Counted from the first letter of the stretch, positions 44,524-54,466 are shown. The stretch is DNA of 64,000 nt from Planctomycetota bacterium (GCA_019456145.1 VRUL01000012.1:88101-152100); one strand, 5' to 3'. Translations and numbers: made by a program. Notes: generated from the letters alone by a model not told the origin.

Positions 44524-47500
44524 TCATCGACGTGGAACCCGCAAGGTAAGAATTTCGTATGCCGCCATTTCTACAGGTCCTGTTATTTTGGCAACCTGTT
44601 CTTCTGCCAGGTTGCTCAGCCAGACAGTTTTAGGCTCCGGCTTTGTCCAGATAATTCTGGCTTTTTCAGACCGATCGGTAGTATTAAAGAGTCGCACGAC
44701 CCTAGCTTTACCATCCTCACTCGGCTTAAAGGCGGTTACAATTACACCGGCAGGCTCGACACTTAAAACAGAACGTTGTCCCTGGGACTCCTTACGGAAA
44801 AGCGGGGCCTTACTATCAACCGGCACAGCTATCAGTGGCTGGCTTTGCTCAATACCAAACCTTGCCGCCTCGCCGGAATCAAACCTGCGGTGGGGCTTGA
44901 TTGAATAACGGAACGTCGTTGGGCCTTCCTGGCTGGCTTTGTAGTTGGTCTCCCAGTAGTTATTCATCACGTAAGAGTATAGCGTCGTTGATGGTTCAAG
45001 CTTCTTTATCCACCCGACACCACCGCGAGGGTCGTTGGTAATCGTGCCAACTTCAATCAACGGCGCATCTACAGTCGCCCAGGTAACACCGTAATCGGCG
45101 TTGGACACATCGACCCATCGCTGAACGGTGAAATAGTTCTTGCAGGCGCCGGGCAGTTGGTCTATTTCGGGCCGAACGACAGCCCAGGGCGTGTCCATTC
45201 TCATTATACCTTTGGGTACATTGAAGGGAAAGGCCAGGTGCACCGCCTCCTGTTTGTAAATCTTCTGCTTGTCGATGACGTTGATGATGTCCAAGTGATC
45301 CGAGCCGACCACGAGTCGCAGCTCGCGTGTGAGTTTATTGCAACCCGGCGCATCGGATTCTATCAGCAACGACGCAACCAGGGGGCCATGTTCCTTAACG
45401 CTGATTTTGACCGGCCCGTTGCGCTGCGGCTCTTTTGGATTCCTGCCGGCCACATAGAAATAATCATTCAGCCCCAGCCCATCCTTGCCGTTAACCAGTT
45501 CAGATAAGATACCCTCACGTTTTAAGCTGGAAATAGCTCCCGTCTTGTTGTCAATGGTGACTGTCAGCAGAGCGTTGGACAGTCTCGTCCCCTGTGCCCT
45601 GGCACTACCCGGCATGACAGGGGTGGTATCAGGAGGATGGATTCCGAAGGTAAACCTTTTGGCACCCAGCGGCGGTACATTTTCAGCTACAAAGACCGTC
45701 TCACCGGTAGAAAGAGTCTGTGGTTGAATCCATCGGCCGTCAGCATCTTTGGCCATACCACCAAGCTTCCAGTCCTTCGGCAACACGACCAGGTCTGTTC
45801 TCGGCCAGGAACAGGTGTTGAATACATCAACGGCAGTTACCTTTCTGGCCTTACTTCGGTGTTTGGCCAGCGAATCGTTAAGCAGTTTTTGGGACTGAGT
45901 ATCTGCATCGAGGGCAAAGGCCTGCTTTATCTTCCACTGGGCCTTGGTGAAATCACTATCCGGCTGGCTGATGCTGCAGTGTGCGCCCCAGGTATGCTCG
46001 TCGTAGAGTATCACGTTGCGCCAGGCGTTGTAGAACTCGTCGGCGGGGTACCTGGCGGGATTAAGCATCGCCCATAACGTCTCAGCCTGCACCAGACGCT
46101 CGGCTGCAGCACGGTTCAGCGAGGTCTCACGCGCAGATGAGCCGGCGCCGTCTTCCCAGTAAGGCGTGAAATCACCACGGGCCTTTGGTATCCGGTCGCC
46201 ATAGCGGCGCTCGAACTCACGACACATCTCACTTGCGGTTGAGACGACCAGCTTCGGATAAGCATATTTTTGGTTCCAATTTTTTACAAACTCGCTGAGT
46301 CCCGGATCCGGCGGGCCGTTGTCGCCACCAATTGAATAGCGGATCTGAAGCATATCGTAAGGATACTCGGATTTCTCCAGGCGCTTGAGATACTCGAAAA
46401 GCCTGCCTCCATCCAGACGCCCGGCATGGAAAAGCGAGTATCCTTCACCGGCGACCCAGCACAGGACTTTATGTTTTCCCGAAGGCGACTCCCAGTAGAA
46501 CGGTTTGTCACCCCAGCTCGACAGCGTGTAGCCGATACGATGGCCCCGGTTTGGTCCAACCGAAAAATACTTCACGCCGCTTTGGGCCAGCACCGGCACA
46601 ATACCCCATGTGTACCCTGGCACATCGGTAATCATAGCTGAGTTGATTGTAAAATCGTAACGCTGTTTTAGCCGTTGAGCATAACCGACAAGCCGAACAA
46701 GTTCTTCCGGCCGACAAAGTGCTGTCAATTCGTTGCCGTACAGGGCATCCAGGGCGATCCAGCCTTTTCTAACGGCCTCGATGAATTGCTCCCGCTTTTC
46801 TTTCGAGGCCTGTTTCAGGTAGCTGTCCACAGCCCATAATACTTCGACGTTCCACTTGAACCGCGAGCCAGGCGGATAATTTGCAGTCTTTCGCGCCAAC
46901 TCAATGACCTGTTCAAAGTATCCCCAATGCTTGCGTACGACTTCCGTTTGGACGTGCGTGTAGCCGATGTCCACATGGGAGTGGTGCAGCAGGTATACCT
47001 CCCATTTCCGGATGGGCTTGATGGTTACGGTCCGCTTGCCGATGGATTGGCCTGCAACCTTAACATCCACCTCGACCGGAGTGGGCTTGGTTACTTGCGG
47101 GGCAAATCCCTCGATTATCTTGTAGCCGGATTTGAGCAACTGTTTGACCGGCTTGGATCCCTTTACAGTGACTGTGGCCTCAACCGGCTCACCCAGATGC
47201 AATACAGAAGCCATAACGGGCTGGTACAGCTCTCCGCTGCGTTTGACCAGAAACGGCTGCGTGTCAACGCCCAGGAGCTTGTTTGTGGATTTGAGCGGCC
47301 CAGTCTTGATGCCGACTGGAGTTCTGAGCGCCACATAATCGTAGAGTATCCAACTGCCTGTAAGCGAGGTGATTGTGATTGTGTTCGTGCCGGTTTCAAG
47401 CACCCGAGCCGGGAATTCGATTCTAAGCCGATGCTCACGCCCCTTTTCGACCTCACCGAAGGCCGACGGGTCCCCTGCCCCTTTGGGCAGCTCGCGCACA

Positions 47501-47904
47501 AAACCGGTGTCGTTAATTTTAATCTGCATTTTAGGCGGCTTGGAACTGTGCGTGTCCACAAAGTCAATAACGAGTTCGCACTGGCCGGCTGTTGGTGTGG
47601 TTTTAACGCCAAAGAGAATTGTAAACGTATGACTCTTGCTGCCGGCCCAGGTGTCGGCCGGTCCCGGCTGTATGTAGGGCCAGTCCTGCTTCGGGTCGGA
47701 TTGACCCGCGACGAATAATGCGCCACGAGGGAACGTCACAGAGTACTGGTTGCTCCTGTTCGGCCCAAGTGCGAATTCAGCGGTGTTGTTGTCGGCCTTG
47801 CCAATCTGCCAAAGCAGTTTTGTTTGCCCGGCAGCCAGGGTAGTAAGGCACATACAATACAACAATGACAAAACAAGGTAATTTGTTATCTTCGAACTTT
47901 TCAT
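44524..47904 (-). CDS. GH38-like alpha-mannosidase with rhamnogalacturonan-lyase-type N-terminal domain
   Basis: The 1,126-residue protein opens with a signal peptide ('YLVLSLLYCMCLTTLAAGQT'). Residues of about 28-197 ('LLWQIGKADNNTAEF', 'SHTFTILFGV', 'RIEFPARVLETGTNTITIT', 'GSWILYDYVAL') resemble the carbohydrate-binding domain III of family 4 rhamnogalacturonan lyases. The GH38 catalytic part follows: 'YLLHHSHVDIGYTHVQ' (H308, H310, D312, zinc-binding pattern), 'FKWNVEVLWAVDSYL', 'SAMITDVPGYTWG' (D427, probable nucleophile), then 'GGDNGPPDP' and 'ILYDEHTWGAHCSI'. Beta-sandwich domains make up the last 400 residues. It should cleave an alpha-linked mannose-like sugar outside the cytoplasm; the lyase-like module may bind the polymer. 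Confidence 0.87.
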   Translation of the reverse strand: MKSSKITNYLVLSLLYCMCLTTLAAGQTKLLWQIGKADNNTAEFALGPNRSNQYSVTFPRGALFVAGQSDPKQDWPYIQPGPADTWAGSKSHTFTILFGVKTTPTAGQCELVIDFVDTHSSKPPKMQIKINDTGFVRELPKGAGDPSAFGEVEKGREHRLRIEFPARVLETGTNTITITSLTGSWILYDYVALRTPVGIKTGPLKSTNKLLGVDTQPFLVKRSGELYQPVMASVLHLGEPVEATVTVKGSKPVKQLLKSGYKIIEGFAPQVTKPTPVEVDVKVAGQSIGKRTVTIKPIRKWEVYLLHHSHVDIGYTHVQTEVVRKHWGYFEQVIELARKTANYPPGSRFKWNVEVLWAVDSYLKQASKEKREQFIEAVRKGWIALDALYGNELTALCRPEELVRLVGYAQRLKQRYDFTINSAMITDVPGYTWGIVPVLAQSGVKYFSVGPNRGHRIGYTLSSWGDKPFYWESPSGKHKVLCWVAGEGYSLFHAGRLDGGRLFEYLKRLEKSEYPYDMLQIRYSIGGDNGPPDPGLSEFVKNWNQKYAYPKLVVSTASEMCREFERRYGDRIPKARGDFTPYWEDGAGSSARETSLNRAAAERLVQAETLWAMLNPARYPADEFYNAWRNVILYDEHTWGAHCSISQPDSDFTKAQWKIKQAFALDADTQSQKLLNDSLAKHRSKARKVTAVDVFNTCSWPRTDLVVLPKDWKLGGMAKDADGRWIQPQTLSTGETVFVAENVPPLGAKRFTFGIHPPDTTPVMPGSARAQGTRLSNALLTVTIDNKTGAISSLKREGILSELVNGKDGLGLNDYFYVAGRNPKEPQRNGPVKISVKEHGPLVASLLIESDAPGCNKLTRELRLVVGSDHLDIINVIDKQKIYKQEAVHLAFPFNVPKGIMRMDTPWAVVRPEIDQLPGACKNYFTVQRWVDVSNADYGVTWATVDAPLIEVGTITNDPRGGVGWIKKLEPSTTLYSYVMNNYWETNYKASQEGPTTFRYSIKPHRRFDSGEAARFGIEQSQPLIAVPVDSKAPLFRKESQGQRSVLSVEPAGVIVTAFKPSEDGKARVVRLFNTTDRSEKARIIWTKPEPKTVWLSNLAEEQVAKITGPVEMAAYEILTLRVPRR

Positions 47905-47949
47905 CTTGACTGCTCCTTTTCTAAATGATCAAGCTTACTTAATTCTCGT

Positions 47950-49344
47950 TTATATCATCCAGTGTTTTTCTATTTCTTCAAGTGTTTTTCCCTTGGTTTC
48001 CGGCACAAATCGCCAGACAAAGCCCAGCAAAATAACACTGAAAGCTCCATACACCCAAAACGGAAAAGCATGATGAAACCTGGCCAGCAGCCATTGGTTT
48101 TCATCCATCATGGGAAATGTCTGGGAGACTATGTAGTTTGCTACCCACAGACATACCGTAGCAATGGCCATCGCTCGGCCGCGAATGCGGGTGGGAAAAA
48201 TCTCCGACAAAATCACCCACGTTACCGGGCCCACAGACAGAGCAAAGCATGCGATATAACTAAGGATAAATAATAACATCCACAATTCCGTACTCTGGAA
48301 GTACGCTGCCAGACCCATCGCCAGCAGCGATATCCCCATGCCGGCAGAGCCTATCAACATGAGCGGCTTTCGGCCCAGCTTATCCACCGTCCAGATGGCA
48401 ATAATGGTAAACGTCATATTCACGGCACCGACAATGACGGTCTGAAGCAAAGCGGCGTTGGTTCCGGAACCCATCTTCTTGAAGATTTCTGTTCCAAAAT
48501 AGAGGAAAACATTGATCCCGGTTACCTGCTGGAGAACGGCCAGCACAATGCCCATTACCAGCACAATTTTCATGCCCGGCTGAAGCAATTGCTTTAACGA
48601 CCCACTTTCGTGGGCGATTGCATCCTCGATTTCCAGCAGTTCTGTTTTGGCATATTCGGCGCTGTCAACCCGGCTCAGAATCATGAGTGCTTCCTCACCG
48701 CGGCCTTTTTTGGTCAGCCAACGGGGACTTTCCGGCACGAAGAAAAGCAGCACCAACAACAGTACGGCCGGGATCGCCTCGGAGCCAAACATCCACCGCC
48801 AGCCAAGCTGCAGGTTCCATGCATTATCACCCTGACGTGCAATGAAGTAATTCACGAAATAGACGACCAGAAAGCCGGTAACGATTGCGAACTGGTTGAC
48901 CGACACCATTCGGCCCCGAATCCTGGCCGGGCTTATCTCAGCTATATACATCGGCGACGATATAGATGCGGCCCCAACTCCCAGGCCGCCGATTATTCTA
49001 AAAACAATAAAGGCGGTGATAGTTTTCGGAAATGCCGTTCCCATTGCCGAGATAAAGAACAGAATCGCGGAAAAAATCAGCACCTTTTTGCGTCCCAACC
49101 AGTCGCTGAACACACCTGCGCTGGCCGCTCCGATCGCGCATCCGAGTAAGGCGCAACCCATCGCCCATCCTTCAGCCTTTGCGTCAAGGGCGAAGTATGT
49201 TTTCAGAGGACCAATTGCCCCGTTAATTACACCGGTGTCATAGCCGAACAAAAGCCCCCCCAAAGCAGCCACGGCACAAACCAGGAACAAATAAACCGAG
49301 CTGCCGGAATCTCCCGCAAGTTTCACTTTACCACCATTACCCAT
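47950..49344 (-). CDS. MFS sugar porter (SP family)
   Basis: The 464-residue protein has twelve predicted helices. The sugar-porter marks are present in order: 'GGLLFGYDTGVINGAIGPL' in helix 1, 'SDWLGRKKVLIFSA' (loop 2-3), 'ARIRGRMVS', 'FFVPESPRWLTKKGR', 'QQVTGINVFLYFGTEIF', 'WTVDKLGRKPLM' (loop 8-9) and 'FVPETKGKTLEEIEK' at the C-terminus. These match the XylE/GLUT-type H+ symporters of hexoses and pentoses. It is co-directional with and 62 bases after the GH2 gene, and 45 bases before the GH38 gene, so it likely imports a monosaccharide released by them. Confidence 0.93.
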   Translation of the reverse strand: MGNGGKVKLAGDSGSSVYLFLVCAVAALGGLLFGYDTGVINGAIGPLKTYFALDAKAEGWAMGCALLGCAIGAASAGVFSDWLGRKKVLIFSAILFFISAMGTAFPKTITAFIVFRIIGGLGVGAASISSPMYIAEISPARIRGRMVSVNQFAIVTGFLVVYFVNYFIARQGDNAWNLQLGWRWMFGSEAIPAVLLLVLLFFVPESPRWLTKKGRGEEALMILSRVDSAEYAKTELLEIEDAIAHESGSLKQLLQPGMKIVLVMGIVLAVLQQVTGINVFLYFGTEIFKKMGSGTNAALLQTVIVGAVNMTFTIIAIWTVDKLGRKPLMLIGSAGMGISLLAMGLAAYFQSTELWMLLFILSYIACFALSVGPVTWVILSEIFPTRIRGRAMAIATVCLWVANYIVSQTFPMMDENQWLLARFHHAFPFWVYGAFSVILLGFVWRFVPETKGKTLEEIEKHWMI

Positions 49345-49406
49345 TTTGCATTCCTTATTGATAACAACAAACTATCCGTGAAGCAGTTCAGGGCCGGACC
49401 TTTATG

Positions 49407-51554
49407 TTACTTTGATGAAGAAACATTGAAATCTCTCAGGCTGCGAACCGGCGTACCTTCAGTAATCAGTTCGGCTGCGAATTGATACTGCCCCTGCTTA
49501 TTTGGAACAGTTACCTTAAAAGACAAAATCTCCTGGCCAAGTCTGCTAACAACACAGGCCTTTTTCTGCTCGGAAATCGTGTCCCCGCCACGTAAAACTC
49601 GAAGAACTACATTACCCTTCCATTCTCTGTAGAGGTCATTAATCACAATAACAGGAACCTGGATTTCGACTCCCGGTTGAAATTGCTCGTCCCACTTATT
49701 AATACAAAGACCGACCGGTGAAAAGGCGTCTTTAACGTATTTCTCGAAGTCAGGCTCAAATTCCAAAGTCTCGATATCCAGAAAATGGTCACTGGTCGCG
49801 CCGCCTTCCGGTCTGGGTTTATCACCGGCCCTGGAATAACCCAGTCCGCAAAAATGCAGGACGCCTGCGCATTTACGGTGACATCGCCAAAACTCGGTCA
49901 AAGCGGCCAGATAACGTGCATAAAGGAAACGCCGCTGAGCGACCGTCGAATCCGGGCCAAGCAAGCGGTCATATACCTTGTCTGTCAGGCATGTTGTCGT
50001 ACCATCGCGATTAAGCCACAGCCAGGCGTACTCGTTGATAACTATGGGGACATCAAGCTTTTTTTGTTCGGCCCGCAAATGAGGCACGGGCGAGACATTT
50101 GCAACATCCCGTAAGCGAAAAAACTCTTTGCCCGACCAGGCCTTGATGAACAAGTACGGATGAGACTCTACAAAGTCATGTGGGCTTTGCGGATCGGACC
50201 AGCCGTTCTCCCACGGACGATTGGACAGGTCCAGGTGACGTACTGCCTGAACGGCTTTGCCGGTCTGGTCTGTAACGCTTTCATTTTGAGCGTCCCAGAT
50301 CACTACGCATGGATGGTTCCATCTTTCGCGCATCCATTCGGTATATTCTGCGGCGATAGCGCCGCTTTTAAGGGTTTTGGGCCAGTTCTCATTGCCGAGA
50401 AACCAGATGGGAAATTCGTCCTGGATGAGAAATCCTTCTTCGTCGGCAATTTCGTACCATATTTCCGGCGGAAAGCCGATACAGTATCGAATTGAGTTCC
50501 AGTGCATGCTTTTAAATTTTCTATGTAACCGGCGGACCCATTCTTTACGCCAGGGCCGATCGCCCCGAAGCGCATCCTCGAAGAAGCGATAAACACAAAC
50601 GTTAGTACCGCGCATAAAGTATGGTTTGCCGTTTAAAATCGCCCGGCCGGTTTCCTTATCAAATCTAAACGACCGCATACCAAACCGAATCCTCCGAAAG
50701 TCACCTCCCGTACTCAGCTTCAGTTCATAAAGAAAAGGATTTTCCGGACTCCATAACTTACAGTCTTCTATCGGGATAGTAACATCGAGCTTTGTTATTT
50801 GATTAGGTATGAAGGGCAGGCCTTGCTGCTGGACCGCGGCGACAAATTTGCCGGTCCGTGCCTCCGAAACTTCATAAGATATGTCGGCACGTCCATCCCT
50901 GTCGGGCCAATACAGTTCAGTTATAATCCGTAAATTGGGAGCGGAAATATCCGGGACCGTCTGTACGTTCACAATGTAAGGTTTGCCGGTGAGGATAAGC
51001 TCCACGGAATCGTAAATGCCGGGGATATAAAGATACTTTTCGAAGTCCCAGCCCGACGGGATGCTTTCAGGGACAGAATCACGAAATGCACCGACTCGCA
51101 CTATAATCTCATTTGTTGCTCCGGAGCCTTTAAGATGGTCGGTAACATCAAGCAGGGTAGGTGTAAAGCAAGGCTGGTGGTCACCGATGAGCCTGCCGTT
51201 CAGAAATACCCGAGTGCCATATTTAGCCTTGTGGATTTTTAGCAAAGCCACCTCAGGGATAGTGCCTTTGACAGTAAATGTGCGGCGATACCAAAACGCC
51301 TGCCGTTTGTCGCTTTTTTTCCCGACATCGGCAAAAGGCGGCTCGGCCATATCAATCAAACCGGGCACAGGAACCTTGTGCTCAAAGGTCTTCGGGATAG
51401 AGTCCATCGAACCTTCGGCAATCTCCCAGTCACCATCTAAACTGATGACGCATCGTGGGCCCGCTCGGCCTATGTCAGTTTTATTCTCGCCAAGGCAGCC
51501 CGGTAAGAAAACCAAAAGCACGACAACAAATGCCTGATATACTCCTCTTTTCAT
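49407..51554 (-). CDS. Glycoside hydrolase family 2 lipoprotein (beta-glucuronidase/galactosidase type)
   Basis: The ATG at 51554 has AAGGAG eight to nine bases upstream; the frame itself opens at 51575. The 715-residue protein begins with a lipoprotein signal ('FVVVLLVFLPGCLG', Cys20). It has the GH2 plan: a jelly-roll domain ('ISLDGDWEIAEG', 'FWYRRTFTV', 'GTRVFLNGRLIG'), an immunoglobulin-like domain, then the barrel with 'LNGKPYFMRGTNVCVYRFFE', 'EEGFLIQDEFPIW', 'VVIWDAQNES' (acid/base E425) and 'IVINEYAWLWLN' (nucleophile E508). The loop after the first barrel strand, and the shorter length, separate it from LacZ. Activity could be on beta-galactose, beta-glucuronic acid or beta-mannose. 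Confidence 0.87.
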   Translation of the reverse strand: MKRGVYQAFVVVLLVFLPGCLGENKTDIGRAGPRCVISLDGDWEIAEGSMDSIPKTFEHKVPVPGLIDMAEPPFADVGKKSDKRQAFWYRRTFTVKGTIPEVALLKIHKAKYGTRVFLNGRLIGDHQPCFTPTLLDVTDHLKGSGATNEIIVRVGAFRDSVPESIPSGWDFEKYLYIPGIYDSVELILTGKPYIVNVQTVPDISAPNLRIITELYWPDRDGRADISYEVSEARTGKFVAAVQQQGLPFIPNQITKLDVTIPIEDCKLWSPENPFLYELKLSTGGDFRRIRFGMRSFRFDKETGRAILNGKPYFMRGTNVCVYRFFEDALRGDRPWRKEWVRRLHRKFKSMHWNSIRYCIGFPPEIWYEIADEEGFLIQDEFPIWFLGNENWPKTLKSGAIAAEYTEWMRERWNHPCVVIWDAQNESVTDQTGKAVQAVRHLDLSNRPWENGWSDPQSPHDFVESHPYLFIKAWSGKEFFRLRDVANVSPVPHLRAEQKKLDVPIVINEYAWLWLNRDGTTTCLTDKVYDRLLGPDSTVAQRRFLYARYLAALTEFWRCHRKCAGVLHFCGLGYSRAGDKPRPEGGATSDHFLDIETLEFEPDFEKYVKDAFSPVGLCINKWDEQFQPGVEIQVPVIVINDLYREWKGNVVLRVLRGGDTISEQKKACVVSRLGQEILSFKVTVPNKQGQYQFAAELITEGTPVRSLRDFNVSSSK

Positions 51555-51588
51555 TTGTGATGCTCCTTTGCCCACTTATTCTGTTAGG

Positions 51589-53133
51589 TTAGACCTTTTT
51601 ACCCAATGGACGACTTCGCCCTTGTTTCCTGTATTTCTCCAGCAACTTCGTCAGAGTCTCGACGACCTCAGGATGCTCAGCGCACAGGTTTCTCTTCTCA
51701 GATTTATCTTCATGCATATTGTATAATTGGACTGGCGGGTCGGTTTTCTTTCCCTTGCCGCTCCATCCGCCGGAGCCTCGTCCCAGAATCAGCTTCCACT
51801 TTCCCCGCCTTATCGCGAACATACCATTGCCGGAATGATGGACAATCGCCCGCGCGATGGGCTTATCAAGTTTCTTGCCCAGAAGTGCCGGCAATATATT
51901 GTAGCTGTCCTGGCCTGCGTCATCCGGCAGCTCGGCGCCAAGAATCGCTGCGCACGTTGCCATCAAATCCACGTGACAAATGGGTTCGGCGCTGACGGAT
52001 CGGGGTCGGATTCTTCCCGGCCAACGGGCGATGAAGGGTACACGGTGCCCTCCATCCCAGACATCGGCCTTGATGCCGCGGTAAATATAGCTTGGATTAT
52101 GCCCAAATCTTCGCACAGAATTCACCGCACCGTTCATATTGGTCCCGTCGCGTCCGGGTGATCCATTATCGCTGGTAAAAATGACAAGCGTGTTCTCGGC
52201 CAAACCATTACGCTTAAGCGCATCCAGAACACTGCCTACGACTGCATCGACCTGGTGAACAAAATCGCCGTAAGCTCCGGCCTGACTCTTTCGCTGAAAT
52301 GCCTGAGCCGGAGCAATTGGTGTGTGCGGCGCTGTCAGCGGGAAATAAAGAAAAAATGGGGTACCGGCACCGGCGCGTTGGTTAATATATTCAACTGCCT
52401 TTTTCTGCAGCCCCGGCAGAATCTGACGCAGGTCCCATCCCTCAAGCATCAGCCCTGGACTTCCGAACATCGAATCCGGTTTTTTTACCGTCGGTATGCC
52501 TACGGTTCGGTCATTCTCTATAAAACAGTACGGCGGGAAATTGGGAACGTCTGTGCCAAAATAATAATCGAATCCACGAGTAGTCGGACCGTTTGCAACA
52601 GGATGTATAAAGTCTGCGTTCCAGCCGGGTTTATTCCAACCCGCTTTTACCGGCTTACCATCTTTACTCGGCCAGTCCCAGCCCAAATGCCACTTGCCGA
52701 TGCAGGCGGTATGGTATCCGTGCTGTTTCAGAAATGAGCCGACAGTGAGCCTGTCTTGATCAATTAACGGCGGGTCCCACGGCCCAAACACCCCTGTTTT
52801 CAAGCGTGTTCGCCAGCAGTATCGCCCGGTCAGTATGCCGTATCGCGTCGGTGTACAGACCGCTGAAGGCGAATGCGCATCCGTAAAGCGGATACCTTCC
52901 CGCGCGAACCGGTCGAGGTTGGGCGTAGGGACCTTCGTATCAGGATTCTGGCAGGCCAGGTCTCCGTAGCCCATGTCGTCTGCAAGAATAAAGACAATAT
53001 TCGGTTTGCGGGTGGAACGCCGGTGGTGGGAGGACCGCTCCAAGGCGGTCATGCACCCCGGAACGGCAAGGGACACAGCCCCGATACCCAATGCCTCAAG
53101 AAACTCTCTACGCGAGCGAACAGGTATCTGCAT
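51589..53133 (-). CDS. Sulfatase (formylglycine type), lipoprotein or Tat-exported
   Basis: The ATG at 53133 follows AAGGAG by nine bases and gives 514 residues. 'SRREFLEALGIGAVSLAVPG', with a Cys directly after, is a Tat-like signal that also has a lipobox. The sulfatase core starts 'KPNIVFILADDMGYGDLACQ' (metal-binding Asp pair). The modification site 'AVCTPTRYGILTGRY' has C93 and R97, the Cys-x-Pro-x-Arg signal for conversion to formylglycine. 'IGKWHLGW' and 'LVIFTSDNGSPGRDG' supply the remaining active-site Lys, His, Asp and Asn. It removes sulfate esters from a polysaccharide or its fragments, which implies a sulfated substrate. The gene lies between a UroD-like and a GH2 gene in the - strand operon; no maturase is nearby. 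Confidence 0.94.
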   Translation of the reverse strand: MQIPVRSRREFLEALGIGAVSLAVPGCMTALERSSHHRRSTRKPNIVFILADDMGYGDLACQNPDTKVPTPNLDRFAREGIRFTDAHSPSAVCTPTRYGILTGRYCWRTRLKTGVFGPWDPPLIDQDRLTVGSFLKQHGYHTACIGKWHLGWDWPSKDGKPVKAGWNKPGWNADFIHPVANGPTTRGFDYYFGTDVPNFPPYCFIENDRTVGIPTVKKPDSMFGSPGLMLEGWDLRQILPGLQKKAVEYINQRAGAGTPFFLYFPLTAPHTPIAPAQAFQRKSQAGAYGDFVHQVDAVVGSVLDALKRNGLAENTLVIFTSDNGSPGRDGTNMNGAVNSVRRFGHNPSYIYRGIKADVWDGGHRVPFIARWPGRIRPRSVSAEPICHVDLMATCAAILGAELPDDAGQDSYNILPALLGKKLDKPIARAIVHHSGNGMFAIRRGKWKLILGRGSGGWSGKGKKTDPPVQLYNMHEDKSEKRNLCAEHPEVVETLTKLLEKYRKQGRSRPLGKKV

Positions 53134-53181
53134 AGCTATTACTCCTTGCCCCGGGCGAACAATCACAAGCCCGAGCCTTTC

Positions 53182-54441
53182 CTATATCTTTCTGCCCAGC
53201 GATTCGAACATCGCCAGCACATTCTCAACGGGTGTATTACACTGTATATTGTGAATCGTATTGAAGACAAAGCCATTTTCCCGGCCAAATATTCGCACCC
53301 GCTCGGCGACCTGCTGCCGTACTTCATCAGCCGTTCCAAACGGCAGCGTATGTTGCGTATCCACGCCGCCGCCCCAGAACACTATCCTTCCGCCGTATGT
53401 ATCAACCAAATGCTGCGGATCCATTCGGCTTGCAGAAGTCTGTACCGGATTAAGGACATCGAATCCAGCTTCTATAAAGCCCTCAATCAGCGGCTCACAG
53501 CCACCGCAGCAGTGCTTCAGCGTTTTCCATTTTGTATTAGCGTGAATCCAGTCGTTGATTTTCCTGCTGAACGGCAGGTAAAGCTCCCGGTACCCATCCG
53601 GACTGCAAAAGAGGGTATTCTGCGCCGCCAGATCGGTGCCATCCACAAACACGACATGCACCTTGTCACCGACGGCCTGGTAAATCCGCTCAAGGTTTTT
53701 AATCGCAATCTCCGTCTGACCGGCAAAGACCTCTTTGATATATTGCCTTCGCGAGATAGTGCTTATATACCATTCTTCGATGTCACGAATCCCTTTCGGG
53801 TCCTTCATCCACGGTGCCGGAACCTTCGCTATGTCACCGAACGCCGTGCCCGGAAGACCCATCGCAATCGCAAGGTCGGTGTTTTCATAAAGCTCGTTGG
53901 CCTTGTCCTGGTAGAACTTCAAATCCTGTTCTCCAATAAGTACAAAATCTTCGAGATTGTCCGCGGGATTTAATTTGGTTTCGTCGATAGGCTTCTGGCG
54001 AATAATCGAGTCAAAATAGAACCCGCCTTTGGGCATCTTGGCCGAAGCAGGAACCGATTTGTCACCCTGCGGGTACATCAGAATACTGCCATCAGGTTCC
54101 GGGTCGGTATTGAAGGCGGCCGGCACAAGCACATCGGTGCCGTCGAATGTCCGCCACGGCTTCCAGCCTGCGTTCGCAAAGCCGAACATGTTCTTTGGTC
54201 CGGGTAGATTAACGACATCGATACCAAGCGCTTCACGCAGGTCAGCGTCGACCTCACCAAGCATTTGGTAAGGCTCGACAACCTTCACCGGCTCGTCTTT
54301 TCTTTCCAGACCAAGCGCCTGGCGCAAATTCGCGATCACACTGACATGGGCCCCGGAACAGGCAGTACCTCCCAAATCCACAGGAACACGGTCCGTGGAT
54401 TCATAGTTCAACGCTTTTAATACTCTTTCGCGTGAATTCAT
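53182..54441 (-). CDS. Uroporphyrinogen decarboxylase-like protein (second copy)
   Basis: The 419-residue protein has the same plan as 43280-44512. It starts 'MNSRERVLKALNYESTDRVP' and carries 'WKTLKHCCGGCEPLIEGFIE' and 'IVFWGGGVDTQHTLPFGTAD'. Here the Cys after the triple Gly is Val, so if the first copy binds zinc through that Cys, this one must use another ligand ('HNIQCNTP' offers a Cys further on). It has AAAGGAAA upstream of the ATG. It sits between the GH67-like and sulfatase genes, 25 and 48 bases away. Tetrapyrrole synthesis is unlikely in this setting. A linked role with the other copy, perhaps as partner methyltransferases, is inferred from the operon only. Confidence 0.78.
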   Translation of the reverse strand: MNSRERVLKALNYESTDRVPVDLGGTACSGAHVSVIANLRQALGLERKDEPVKVVEPYQMLGEVDADLREALGIDVVNLPGPKNMFGFANAGWKPWRTFDGTDVLVPAAFNTDPEPDGSILMYPQGDKSVPASAKMPKGGFYFDSIIRQKPIDETKLNPADNLEDFVLIGEQDLKFYQDKANELYENTDLAIAMGLPGTAFGDIAKVPAPWMKDPKGIRDIEEWYISTISRRQYIKEVFAGQTEIAIKNLERIYQAVGDKVHVVFVDGTDLAAQNTLFCSPDGYRELYLPFSRKINDWIHANTKWKTLKHCCGGCEPLIEGFIEAGFDVLNPVQTSASRMDPQHLVDTYGGRIVFWGGGVDTQHTLPFGTADEVRQQVAERVRIFGRENGFVFNTIHNIQCNTPVENVLAMFESLGRKI

Positions 54442-54466
54442 GGTGTTTGAATATTTCCTTTCTTGC

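Noticed and set aside
48610..49149. 179-codon + strand frame opposite the MFS porter
   Set aside because: It is antisense to transmembrane coding sequence; the product is a His/Gln/Arg-rich chain typical of shadow frames.
52873..53973. 366-codon + strand frame across the sulfatase and UroD-like genes
   Set aside because: It is antisense to two clear genes with family motifs; its sequence is Arg- and His-rich with no domain I recognise.
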